A program made the position numbers and the translations under genes. Of a stretch of DNA of 64,000 nt, positions 8,648 through 16,760 are shown piece by piece. The notes under the pieces are model-generated. The model ran no database searches. It was not told where the DNA came from and was given only the letters and a program-made list of their open reading frames with translations. How positions within the stretch are numbered: position 1 is the first letter of the stretch; each line of letters opens with the position of its first letter. Source of the DNA: Tolypothrix bouteillei VB521301 (GTDB lineage: Bacteria; Cyanobacteriota; Cyanobacteriia; Cyanobacteriales; Nostocaceae); the NCBI RefSeq assembly GCF_000760695.4, contig NZ_JHEG04000001.1, forward strand, positions 8,903,123 to 8,967,122, in the 5' to 3' direction.

Positions 8648-9034
8648 TTACCTATCTTGTTGCAACCTACGCAATTCTTCTTGCATTTGCCTGACTTGGT
8701 CGCGTAGTTTGTCTACGTTTTCTGTTGGAGGGTTCGATTTGGTCGTTGGTTCTTCGTCTTCTGCCAAAATTTCTATGCGACGCGGTTCAGACTGGGGCTT
8801 TGTTTCTGTTGTTGAACCGGATGTCGGCGCTTGTTGCGCTTGCTTCATCATATCTTCAACGAAGCGACGTCCTTCTTCTGTCGTCATTTCGCCCCGCGCA
8901 ACCATTTCGTCTGCCAGCTTTTGGACTTGCGATCGCAATTCTGATAATGTACCGCCTGCTTTTTCTCCCGCATAAGAAGCCAAGCCTACACCGAGATAAA
9001 AAGCTTTTTTAACAATATCGCCAAAACCGGGCAT
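8648..9034 (-). CDS. phasin-like small helical protein, 128 aa
   Basis: The N-terminal part (MPGFGDIVKKAFYLGVGLASYAGEKAGGTL) followed by a helix LRSQVQKLADEMVARGEM and EEGRRFVEDMMKQA resembles the cyanobacterial phasin-like family. An acidic linker and a C-terminal coiled coil (VDKLRDQVRQMQEELRRLQQ) follow. ATG 9034 was chosen because a longer in-frame start at 9091 would run into the signal recognition particle RNA gene. Phasins coat polyhydroxyalkanoate granules, but other roles are possible and there is no pha gene in the window. Confidence 0.7.
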   Translation of the reverse strand: MPGFGDIVKKAFYLGVGLASYAGEKAGGTLSELRSQVQKLADEMVARGEMTTEEGRRFVEDMMKQAQQAPTSGSTTETKPQSEPRRIEILAEDEEPTTKSNPPTENVDKLRDQVRQMQEELRRLQQDR

Positions 9035-9059
9035 TGTCGCTTCTCTGCTCCTAAAATAG

Positions 9060-9155
9060 GGCGACCCGGAGACTACGCCTGCTACAAGCATCCCGTATTG
9101 CTGCTACCTTCCGGTCCTGACAAAGTTTGGGCGTTGCAGCCGCGTAGATCCAGAT
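9060..9155 (-). ncRNA. ffs: signal recognition particle RNA (4.5S, small bacterial type)
   Basis: Read on the minus strand, this stretch holds the invariant apical core GTCAGGACCGGAAGG followed by TAGCAGCAATA (about 9100-9125), the Ffh-binding hairpin of SRP RNA. The flanks pair as expected: TACGC with GCGTA, and CTGCAA with TTGTAG, giving a long hairpin of roughly 95 nt. A TATTAT -10-like box lies just upstream at about 9165-9170. The ends are estimated from the pairing, so they may be off by a few bases. With Ffh it targets nascent membrane proteins. Confidence 0.92.
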
Positions 9156-9190
9156 CTATTTCATAATAGCACTAATTTTTCAACTGCGTG

Positions 9191-9457
9191 TTATTCAATA
9201 ACAATTTTCCACTCGTAGAGTTTGTAGCTCACACAACTGTTTTGTACCAACGGGTCATCCGCCACAATTGCCTGTGCTTCATCCATTGATGCCGCCTCAA
9301 AGACCATCATACCCCCTCCACGCTGTGCCCAGTAACCAGTCTTTGCCTTGTGTCCTTTAGCAATTAACTCTTGTACGTAAGCTTTATGAGCGGGGACATA
9401 TTGGTCAAAGGTAGGCTTATCAACCTTACCTTCTTCGATTTTCACAAACCAGGGCAT
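9191..9457 (-). CDS. YciI family protein
   Basis: An 88-residue single-domain protein of the YciI/YCII-related dimeric alpha-beta barrel family. Visible are the N-terminal strand PWFVKIEEGK, a conserved His in VPAHKAYVQEL, a G-rich strand GYWAQRGGGMMVFEA, and DEAQAIVADDPLVQNS. The family contains small enzymes and ligand-binding proteins whose substrates are mostly unknown. It lies about 35 bases upstream of the SRP RNA gene on the same strand. Confidence 0.88.
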   Translation of the reverse strand: MPWFVKIEEGKVDKPTFDQYVPAHKAYVQELIAKGHKAKTGYWAQRGGGMMVFEAASMDEAQAIVADDPLVQNSCVSYKLYEWKIVIE

Positions 9458-9493
9458 TCCTCTTACAACCTCATCAAACTGATATAAATAATA

Positions 9494-9528
9494 GCTAATG
9501 GCTAATGGCTAATGGCTAATGGCTAATG
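9494..9528. repeat. short tandem repeat, five GCTAATG heptamers
   Basis: Five uninterrupted GCTAATG units, the kind of heptameric STRR known from heterocystous cyanobacteria. Downstream of it (9530-9610) are two direct copies of a GC-rich unit GGCGGGTTTCCCGCGCCCTGG. Open frames across 9509-9771 on the minus strand arise from this GC-rich repeat DNA and are not considered genes. Confidence 0.85.
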
Positions 9529-9740
9529 GTGAGTCCAGCGCTGCAGGCGGGTTTCCCGCGCCCTGGCGACTGGTGAGTCCAGCCCTGTAGGCGGGTTTCC
9601 CGCGCCCTGGGGACTGGCGAACAAGGGAGGGCGAACCCGTATAGCCCTGCGGGCATAACCTGCGGCATCGCGAAGCGTGTCGCGATAGCGACTCAGCGCG
9701 TGCCTTGCACATAGCGTCTTCGCTCCTGAGATAGGGCTAA

Positions 9741-9778
9741 TGACCACCTGACCACCTGACCACCTGACCACCTGACCA
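9741..9778. repeat. short tandem repeat, 8-bp unit TGACCACC
   Basis: Four exact TGACCACC units plus a fifth partial unit (TGACCA) run directly into the ATG at 9779, so the bases that would carry a ribosome-binding site for the next gene are repeat sequence. Confidence 0.85.
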
Positions 9779-10330
9779 ATGAAACTATATTTTATAGCTC
9801 TGCTACCACCTCAAGAAATTCAAGACCACGCTAACCAAATCAAGCAGTACTTTGCTGACAAGTACGCTAGCAGCCACGCTCAAAAATCTCCCCCACACAT
9901 TACCCTACAACCACCTTTTGAATGGGAGGATACCGATATTCCTTTACTAGAGGAACATTTGAAAACCTTTGCTCTCAGTCAAAATTCGATACCGATTACC
10001 CTTAACGGTTATGCAGCCTTTATACCTCGTGTCATATATATTGACGTTGTTAGAAGCCCTGAATTGCTAGCTCTACACCGAAATTTGCTGTCCTATTTAG
10101 AAACTCATTTGGAAATTACAGACAAAGTTGGCAAAACACGTCCTTTTGTTCCTCATATGACAGTTGCTTTTAAGGATTTAACCAGACAAAACTTTAAAGC
10201 TGCATGGGCTGAGTTTGAGAAGCGTCAGTTACATTTTGAGTTTACTGCTTCGGTTTTAACATTGCTAGCTCATGATGGCAGACGGTGGAATATCAAAAGT
10301 GAATTTCCCTTTCTAGCTCCTACAGTCTAA
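9779..10330 (+). CDS. 2'-5' RNA ligase family / 2H phosphoesterase (ThpR-like)
   Basis: A 183-residue member of the 2H phosphoesterase superfamily. The two signature motifs are PHITLQ near residue 40 and PHMTVAF near residue 124, each giving the HxT of the active site. Relatives hydrolyse 2',3'-cyclic phosphates on RNA ends or act on small cyclic phosphodiesters; the precise substrate here is not known. The start codon follows the TGACCACC repeat immediately, with no Shine-Dalgarno sequence. Confidence 0.85.
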   Translation: MKLYFIALLPPQEIQDHANQIKQYFADKYASSHAQKSPPHITLQPPFEWEDTDIPLLEEHLKTFALSQNSIPITLNGYAAFIPRVIYIDVVRSPELLALHRNLLSYLETHLEITDKVGKTRPFVPHMTVAFKDLTRQNFKAAWAEFEKRQLHFEFTASVLTLLAHDGRRWNIKSEFPFLAPTV

Positions 10331-10456
10331 CAACCGCTTAACTTTTAAGATTCATATCTTTTGCTTCTCAAAATTTTTTCATGCCTTATATTATTTTGTT
10401 ACTCAATCTTTCTCAGAAAATTTATTGACTTTTAAGTTCTAAAAAATACAAGATTT

Positions 10457-10876
10457 ATGCCTGTAGAATTTATAAAGCAGAGACTGATTCTCAGTGTCTT
10501 AAGCGTAGCAAGCACAGCACTTTTCATTGCAGTACTTTCCACACCAAGCCCCGCACAAGAGATTGTTGCTCAAAGAGTAAATTGTAACAAGGCAGTTGCA
10601 ACACCAGAACTTAAGTATTGTTCTCAACTGTCTTACGAAGCAGCAGACAAACGCTTGAATGAAGTGTACAAAAGAGTGACATCTAGTCTAATTAACGAGC
10701 AAAAGCAAATACTCACTTCCGCACAGCAAGCTTGGATTAAATTCCGCGATAACAACTGTAATTTTGAAACTTACGGTTCCCGTGGTGGAACAGGCTATGA
10801 AATTTTCCGAAACGGATGTCTTGAGAGACTGACAAAACAGCGCACGCAGGATTTGCAAGAGTTTCTATCTCGGTAG
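10457..10876 (+). CDS. LprI-family (DUF1311) exported protein
   Basis: A 139-residue protein with an N-terminal signal peptide (hydrophobic segment about residues 10-30, cleavage likely after SPAQ). The mature part matches the lysozyme-inhibitor LprI N-terminal domain: CNKAVATPELKYCSQLSYEAADKRLNEVYKRV, then AQQAWIKFRDNNCNFE and a final Cys in RNGCLERLTKQRTQDL. The four cysteines probably form two disulfides. Some homologues inhibit lysozyme; many are uncharacterised periplasmic proteins. Confidence 0.85.
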   Translation: MPVEFIKQRLILSVLSVASTALFIAVLSTPSPAQEIVAQRVNCNKAVATPELKYCSQLSYEAADKRLNEVYKRVTSSLINEQKQILTSAQQAWIKFRDNNCNFETYGSRGGTGYEIFRNGCLERLTKQRTQDLQEFLSR

Positions 10877-11047
10877 TTCTTTAACGACTGCGGTGTACAC
10901 ACAAGTTGTTTTCTTTAGATCGATGCACCCAAGGGTGTGGATGAGTTGTATGCTAGCAGATTAGAAACTCTATGTTTGTAGCTAGGATGCAAATGAAGGC
11001 AGTAAAACTACAAACCGAGTCTCAGTATATCTCAACAGAAGACCGCC

Positions 11048-12016
11048 CTAAGAGCGATCGCTCCTCGTAAATCTTGCTAACAACTCTTCACGAGATAAAT
11101 TGAGCAACTGTAATAATAAAGCACTATACTCAGGTGCAGGTAAATCAATGATTGGCTGAATCACTGCTGCTAATTCTTCATCTACCGTTCCAAACCGACC
11201 TTTCAACAAAGTATTTATTGTATTGCGACGTTCTGTTTGAGTTCCTTGCTGAACTCCTCGTTCTATTCCTTGCTGAACTCCTCGTTCTATTCCTTGCTGA
11301 ACTCCTTGTTCTCTAGCCTCGGCAAGTCTTTGTTCGTAAACTGGTGATAGCTGCATGATTAATTCTCTCTCCTCTTGGTCTAGTTCTTGTTTCAGTTCTA
11401 ATGTCGTTTTGAGATTACTTAACAAATTCATCGCTACTTCCCGCAAGGGATTCTCTTGTGGTAACGCTTGCAGTTCTTGAATAGCTTGTTGCTGCACTCT
11501 CCCTTTTCCGAGTATCCTCAACCATAATGTCTCTTCTGTTGTTGGTAACTGATGAATGGCGACAATTGCTCCGCGATAAAACTCCCCTAACAAGTAAACT
11601 CCACTTAACCAGTTTTCTTCATCTAATATAGCTCTAAATCCCTCCAACTGCGCTTCTGAGGCTGTAGGTGACAGTATCCACAAAAAAGGTAATTCTTCTT
11701 CGACTATCTCTGTTTCGTTCCGCTTAGCTTCTCGTTCGAGTTCTGCAAAAATATCAAATAACTTGTTGAGACAACTTCGTACTTCTCCTCGTTTGACAGC
11801 ATTTCTGAATGGTTCAAATACTGCTGATGTGGCGGCAAATTTCCCTAATAAACCTAACTTTTCTCTTTCCTGACTTTCTTGAGGAGATGGTGCAAAATAA
11901 ACATCTATTTCCTTGATTTCGGCGGCGACTTTACGGCTGGTTTCGACTTTGCCTGATGGCGATAGCAATTCTTTGAAGTAACTTTTGGTAAATTGGTCGT
12001 AGGGAAATCTGGTCAT
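11048..12016 (-). CDS. Rpn/PD-(D/E)XK nuclease-type protein with EQGVQQG coiled repeat
   Basis: A 322-residue protein of the large cyanobacterial Rpn-like family. It starts MTRFPYDQFTKSYFKELLSP and has the acidic core SRKVAAEIKEIDVYFAP, the degraded PD-(D/E)XK nuclease region. The middle is helical. Residues about 240-270 are a tandem repeat of EQGVQQGIERG, encoded by 24-bp DNA repeats (about 11241-11310), followed by a C-terminal domain like DUF4351 (GRFGTVDEELAAVI...). ATG 12016 matches family starts and replaces an upstream start at 12073. Relatives are abundant and probably mobile-element related; nuclease activity is unproven. Confidence 0.75.
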   Translation of the reverse strand: MTRFPYDQFTKSYFKELLSPSGKVETSRKVAAEIKEIDVYFAPSPQESQEREKLGLLGKFAATSAVFEPFRNAVKRGEVRSCLNKLFDIFAELEREAKRNETEIVEEELPFLWILSPTASEAQLEGFRAILDEENWLSGVYLLGEFYRGAIVAIHQLPTTEETLWLRILGKGRVQQQAIQELQALPQENPLREVAMNLLSNLKTTLELKQELDQEERELIMQLSPVYEQRLAEAREQGVQQGIERGVQQGIERGVQQGTQTERRNTINTLLKGRFGTVDEELAAVIQPIIDLPAPEYSALLLQLLNLSREELLARFTRSDRS

Positions 12017-12486
12017 TGTTTTGAGAGTGCAATTGTGATGCAACTCGATGAGAACTGCAATAGATTGTAGCAAGGTTACTCACTTTTTGATACAAAACAG
12101 TACCGTATCTCTACTGTTATGTCCGGTTCTTGTATTTTGAGGTTTGCAAGGCTAACATCATGTTTGATTCGTGAGTTACCCTCATGAATTGGTTTGCAGT
12201 TGCACCAGGAAACGATAGCCGGGTACGGCTTGCGCCAAGGTCGATCGCGATGCTCCTTGTTTGTGAAGTCCTTTTTCCCAGGTTCTACCTGGGAACGAGA
12301 GAAGTTAGGGAGCGAAACCAACTTAAGTCCCTCAAAATTAAAGTAGTAGACTCTTACGCCAAGAAGCCTACTACTTTGTCAAGTTTAAATTGATGGCTAC
12401 CTCATTCAAGTTCGTAGTTGCGATGCATACGCTAAAGCGCTACTACTAACCTCTCAAAATAACATTGACACTCTACTACAATTCAA
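12017..12486. other. gene-free 0.47 kb with interspersed palindromic repeats
   Basis: No credible gene on either strand. It contains an inverted copy of a HIP1-headed repeat (12213-12249, minus orientation) and a TTCCCAGGT/ACCTGGGAA palindrome with loop TCT (12275-12295) that recurs elsewhere in the window. It lies between the Rpn-type gene and the 3' end of rca. Confidence 0.6.
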
Positions 12487-13764
12487 CTACCGCTTTCCAT
12501 TGGGACGTTGAATAATGGTTTCCACAACTCGCCGCTTTGCGTTTGGATCGATACCAACAAGGCGCACGTATTCATTGCTATGTTCTCCAAGACAAGATTC
12601 TACGGTTGAGATGGCGTCATCTTCAGCAGTGATTGAACTTGTCGTCCCACTAGCCCACGAACCTGTACGAAAGCGGCGCTCATCTACATACTCAATACCA
12701 ATCCTGTAACCTTGAGCTAGTATCTGACGTATTTGTTCTATTGTCTCAAGGCTCAGTTTTGTATTAGGTCGTTGCTGTTGTTGGTAGCCGTTACCATTTG
12801 TTGGTGTTGTCGGTTGAGTGGAACCATTGGTGGATGGCTGATAAGTTGGCGCTGCAGGCGGAGGTGCTGGCTGATAATTTGAGCGCATCCTGATGTTGTA
12901 CTCGGTCACCAATCGAGAATCATCAACTCGTTTTTGCTCTCCAAGCATCAACTGACCTGTCTCCAGTAAATGGGACAAGCGGAAATCTGGCTTTTTAAAT
13001 TGCGGCGGTCCTTCAACACTATTAACGACACGCTGGGATACTCGTTCAATCCCCACATCATAAATAAAGTGGCGGATTTGCTCGTCATAGATCCGCGATC
13101 GCATAGCACTGAAGAAATCTATCGATTGATTTGGGAAAGTATCTACGAGTTGTTCAACTTCCCGTTGCGAAAGCCCATCTTCACTAAAAATCCCACCGAC
13201 GATACCAACTTTATCATTTCGGTCTGGGTCCCAGTAAAATTTCTCCATCCTGCCATCACGAATCAGTGGCGCATAGAGGGTAGAGAAATCATTGCCAGTC
13301 ACGATAATGGGTACGCGATGTATAGGTGTGGCATCATAGCTACCAGGGAGTTGCACATCAGTTGGATTGTCAGCGATATTCATCAGCGTAGCGTTCACCA
13401 ACTGAGTATTGACCGTATATTGCGTACCTTCATCAAAACGTCCGGCACCTGCGTCTAAATCGTTAATCATCAATACGCACATTTTTCCGCGCACCCGAAT
13501 CAGTTCTGCTGTTTCTCGGTAGCGCAAGCGAATGAGACGTGCTGGATCTCCAGCATCTGGGCTTTCGAGTTCACCGCCTGATATAAGAGTTGCTTCAATA
13601 CCCATTCTCTCGAAGACTAACTCACATTGAAAAGACTTGCCCTCGCCCTTACGACCGTGAACACCCAGAATTAAGGGAACTCGGATACCAGGAAGATCGA
13701 GAAAATTTTTGGTAATGTGGACAGCAAGTTTGTCCAAAAAGCGAGGAGAAATGTAATAACCCAT
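12487..13764 (-). CDS. rca: RuBisCO activase with C-terminal RbcS-like domain
   Basis: A 425-residue AAA+ RuBisCO activase of the cyanobacterial type. The ATPase core has Walker A GVHGRKGEGKSF and Walker B VLMINDLDAGAGR near residues 40-115, plus IIVTGNDFSTLYAPLIRDGRMEKF as sensor and arginine region. After a Pro/Gln/Thr-rich linker (about 300-340), the last 85 residues (LSLETIEQIRQILAQGYRIG...YVRLVGIDPNAKRRVVETI) resemble RbcS and would recruit the protein to RuBisCO condensates and carboxysomes. Start 13764 (MGYYISPRFL) fits the family and has GGAG nearby; an ATG at 13785 would add seven residues. It is separated from rbcLXS by cydAB and a WD40 gene. Confidence 0.95.
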   Translation of the reverse strand: MGYYISPRFLDKLAVHITKNFLDLPGIRVPLILGVHGRKGEGKSFQCELVFERMGIEATLISGGELESPDAGDPARLIRLRYRETAELIRVRGKMCVLMINDLDAGAGRFDEGTQYTVNTQLVNATLMNIADNPTDVQLPGSYDATPIHRVPIIVTGNDFSTLYAPLIRDGRMEKFYWDPDRNDKVGIVGGIFSEDGLSQREVEQLVDTFPNQSIDFFSAMRSRIYDEQIRHFIYDVGIERVSQRVVNSVEGPPQFKKPDFRLSHLLETGQLMLGEQKRVDDSRLVTEYNIRMRSNYQPAPPPAAPTYQPSTNGSTQPTTPTNGNGYQQQQRPNTKLSLETIEQIRQILAQGYRIGIEYVDERRFRTGSWASGTTSSITAEDDAISTVESCLGEHSNEYVRLVGIDPNAKRRVVETIIQRPNGKR

Positions 13765-14215
13765 GAACCGCTCCGATTGTTTCAATCCCTTAAGGGATCG
13801 TTTGGGGAAGGATAAAGTCTAAAGGATGAAGAATTAAGAATTTTAAGTGTAGTGTAAAAAATTTCTAATTTCCTACTTTCGACAGTTGACTCAGTTTTTG
13901 CCCTTATACTTCATCCTTTGTTCTTCAAACAGCTTCCTTAAATCAATATTAATTTCTTCTGGCTGTAACGGTTCGGCCCTTTTGGAAAAAAGTTATTTTC
14001 TCTGTTTATTGACCTGATTGCTTTTCCTTACTGTTCTTAAAAAGACCTTAAAAATACCAGTATCTTCTTCAGTTCTAGCTAATTATAAACATTGAAAGAA
14101 ATACGGAGATTTTCTTACTGATAAGATACCCTTAACAAAGCAAGTACAAATTTACGCTCAGTAATTTTGCTTAAAGATATAGATAAGGCGAAGTTTTGGT
14201 TAAAGGAGCGCGATC
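13765..14215. promoter_or_regulatory. divergent rca / cydA intergenic region
   Basis: AT-rich, 450 bases, no coding frame of note. It must hold the promoters of rca (minus) and cydA (plus). AAAGGAG at 14201-14207 is a good ribosome-binding site for the GTG of cydA. I could not assign transcription start sites. Confidence 0.45.
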
Positions 14216-15658
14216 GTGGAGTTTTTGTCTGATACTGTAGTGTTATCGCGTATGCAATTTGCGCTGACAGCGTTATTCCATATGCTCTGGCCTGTCTTAA
14301 CGACAGGTATGGCTATCTATCTGGTTATTGTTGAAGGCGTGTGGTTGAAAACTCGCAATTCCGACTACTATTACCACGCCCGCTTTTGGTCAAAGCTTTA
14401 TATTCTTAATTTTGGGATTGGGGTAGCAACTGGCATTCCAATGGAATTTCAGTTTGGAACAAACTGGGCACCATTTTCGGAAGCAGTTGGTAACTTTTTT
14501 GGTAGCGTCATTGGGTTTGAAGCATCTTGGGCATTTATGCTGGAAGCTGCTTTTTTAGGCATCATGGTGTTTGGCTGGGAACGAGTCAATCCCACAATTC
14601 ACTATCTTTCCACCATTCTGGTTGCCATTGGCGCAAACTTATCAACTTTCTGGATTTTAACGGCAAATTCCTGGATGGCATCTCCTGCGGGTGGGAGGAT
14701 GGTTAATGGCAAATTTGTGGTAGACGATTATTTTCAGGCAATGTTTAGCCCATCCATGCCAACTAGCGTTCTCCACATGTTCCTGGCTACGCTGGAGACT
14801 TCATTGTTTGTCATTGGTGGTATTAGTGCGTGGTACATCCTCAACAATCGTCAACCAGCTTTCTTTGCTAAGTCTCTAAAAATTGCGATCGCAGCAGCAA
14901 TGGCGATCGCACCATTGCAAATCTATGTTGGGCATTTGAGTGCGGAACAAGTGTATTTTCTCCAACCCTCCAAATTAGCAGCAATGGAAGCTCAGTGGGA
15001 GACAGTTCCTGCGGGACAACCTGCAAACTGGAGTCTCGTAGCAATACCTAACGAGAAGACAGAAAAAAATGATTGGGAAATTGCAGTTCCCAATGCACTG
15101 GGTTACATTCTGGAATTCAAAAAAAACCTATCTGCACCCGTTCGTGGGTTGAAGGAATGGAAACCCGAAGATAGACCGCATTTAGTGGGTTTAATTTACT
15201 ATTCTTTCCGCATCATGAGCGCCATTGGTTTTTTCATGGCGGGAGTGATGTTATGGAGTATCTTGCAGTGGATAACTGGAAAGCTCAAAGACGACAACAT
15301 TACTCGGCAAAAATGGTTGATGCGAGCTTGGATTTTGACTGCTCCTTTGGGTTATGTTGCTGTAGACTCTGGTTGGATTGTGCGTTGTGTTGGGAGACAA
15401 CCTTGGTCGGTATACGGGCTGCTTCGCACGAGAGATTCTGCTTCTCATATACCAGCTAGCAACGTTCTAACGTCTTTAACTTTATTCACAGCAACTTATG
15501 CTCTTTTATTCGTTGCGACACTATACTTTGGCAGTCGTATTATCCGCAAGGGACCAAGTTTAGACTTACCCATACCAGGTGATGAAACTCAACCCGCAAT
15601 AGACACAACTCCCGGACAGTTTGTACCAGATGAACGTCCTGTTGAAGCACAGCAGTAA
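14216..15658 (+). CDS. cydA: cytochrome bd-type quinol oxidase subunit I
   Basis: A 480-residue membrane protein with nine or so spans. It oxidises plasto- or ubiquinol and reduces oxygen to water as a terminal oxidase. Recognisable ligands are His22 (FHMLWPVL), His187 (SVLHMFLATLE) and Met334 with Arg332 (SFRIMSAIG). The Q loop is short, as in the CIO-type branch. VGRQPW is conserved at 392-397, but the residue before it, usually Glu, is Cys391 (see finding). The start is GTG, with AAAGGAG upstream. cydB follows 40 bases later and completes the operon. Confidence 0.95.
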   Translation: MEFLSDTVVLSRMQFALTALFHMLWPVLTTGMAIYLVIVEGVWLKTRNSDYYYHARFWSKLYILNFGIGVATGIPMEFQFGTNWAPFSEAVGNFFGSVIGFEASWAFMLEAAFLGIMVFGWERVNPTIHYLSTILVAIGANLSTFWILTANSWMASPAGGRMVNGKFVVDDYFQAMFSPSMPTSVLHMFLATLETSLFVIGGISAWYILNNRQPAFFAKSLKIAIAAAMAIAPLQIYVGHLSAEQVYFLQPSKLAAMEAQWETVPAGQPANWSLVAIPNEKTEKNDWEIAVPNALGYILEFKKNLSAPVRGLKEWKPEDRPHLVGLIYYSFRIMSAIGFFMAGVMLWSILQWITGKLKDDNITRQKWLMRAWILTAPLGYVAVDSGWIVRCVGRQPWSVYGLLRTRDSASHIPASNVLTSLTLFTATYALLFVATLYFGSRIIRKGPSLDLPIPGDETQPAIDTTPGQFVPDERPVEAQQ

Positions 15659-15698
15659 ATCATTCATAATTCATCATTCATAATTCATCATTCAGAAT

Positions 15699-16712
15699 AT
15701 GGGAACGCTAACGTATTTCTTACCGCAGGTTTGGTTTGGGATTCTTGCTCTCTTTCTGTTTCTCTACGTTATGCTAGACGGATTTGACCTAGGAGTAGGA
15801 ATTCTATCTCTGACAGCTTCTAATGAAGAACGCCGTGGCATTTTAATGACTAGCTTAAGCAATGTTTGGGATGCTAACGAAACTTGGTTGGTGCTGATGG
15901 GCGGCGGTTTGTTTGGTGCATTTCCTCTTGCTTATGGCACGATTTTAAATGCGCTATACATTCCCATATTTATAATGGTATTTGGATTTGTGTTTCGTGC
16001 TGTCGCTTTTGAGTTTCGCGAACAAGCTCAACGCAAATTCTTTTGGAATTTTGCTTTTGGTGCAGGAAGTTTTGCTGCATCACTCGGTCAAGGGTTTGCT
16101 CTTGGCGCGGTACTGAAAGGGATTGAGGTTGATAAAGCAGGACACTTTATTGGAACAACTTGGGATTGGCTGAGTTGGCAGTCAGTGCTTGTTGCCTTAA
16201 CATTAATTCAAGGTTACGTTCTAATTGGCTCAACCTATCTTGTGTGGAAAACCGAGGGTGAGTTGCAAGAACACCACTACAGAACTGCGAAGATTGCTGC
16301 TTGGACAACTCTGATTGGAGCCATTTTAATTACGATTACAACTCCTATATTCTATGAAAGCGCTAGAGCCAAATTATTTGACCCACCTCTGTTGTATGTC
16401 TTTGCTGTCATTCCCATTCTTGGAGTTCTCTTGATTGGGCTTTTGTTAAAAAGTTTGAACAATAAAGAAGAAAGAGCACCTTTTGTGTGGACAATTCTCC
16501 TTTTTGTACTAACGTTTGTTGGGTTAGCATTAGTTGTTTTCCCATATATCATCCCAACGGAAATTACTATCTATGAAGCCGCAGCAGACCCCAGTGCTCT
16601 AGTCTTCATGATTATCTTTATTGGTGCTCTAATTCCGGTGATGTTGTTTTACAACATTTATCAGTACATCATTTTTCGAGGTAAAGTGACAGGCGGTCAC
16701 TATGGTGAGTAA
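15699..16712 (+). CDS. cydB: cytochrome bd-type quinol oxidase subunit II
   Basis: A 337-residue eight- to nine-span membrane protein, the partner of CydA. It has the family opening PQVWFGILALFLFLYVMLDGFDLGVGIL and the SNVWDANETWLVLMGGGLFGAFP motif near residue 60-80. It is 40 bases downstream of cydA, separated by an ATTCATAATTCATCATTC short repeat. No cydD/C assembly genes are visible in the window. Confidence 0.95.
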   Translation: MGTLTYFLPQVWFGILALFLFLYVMLDGFDLGVGILSLTASNEERRGILMTSLSNVWDANETWLVLMGGGLFGAFPLAYGTILNALYIPIFIMVFGFVFRAVAFEFREQAQRKFFWNFAFGAGSFAASLGQGFALGAVLKGIEVDKAGHFIGTTWDWLSWQSVLVALTLIQGYVLIGSTYLVWKTEGELQEHHYRTAKIAAWTTLIGAILITITTPIFYESARAKLFDPPLLYVFAVIPILGVLLIGLLLKSLNNKEERAPFVWTILLFVLTFVGLALVVFPYIIPTEITIYEAAADPSALVFMIIFIGALIPVMLFYNIYQYIIFRGKVTGGHYGE

Positions 16713-16760
16713 CAAGCATCTTTTCAAACTTTTTCAAGAAAAGCGATCGCTCGCCTGTAT

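Noticed and set aside
8725..9012. Plus-strand frames over the phasin-like gene
   Set aside because: Shadow frames of the minus-strand gene with no family features.
9509..9771. Two minus-strand frames in the GC-rich repeat region
   Set aside because: The sequence is tandem repeat DNA, and the predicted proteins are Arg/Pro/Gly-rich with no family features.
12076..12321. Minus-strand frame of 81 codons between the Rpn-type gene and rca
   Set aside because: Overlaps interspersed repeats on both sides and has no recognisable domain.
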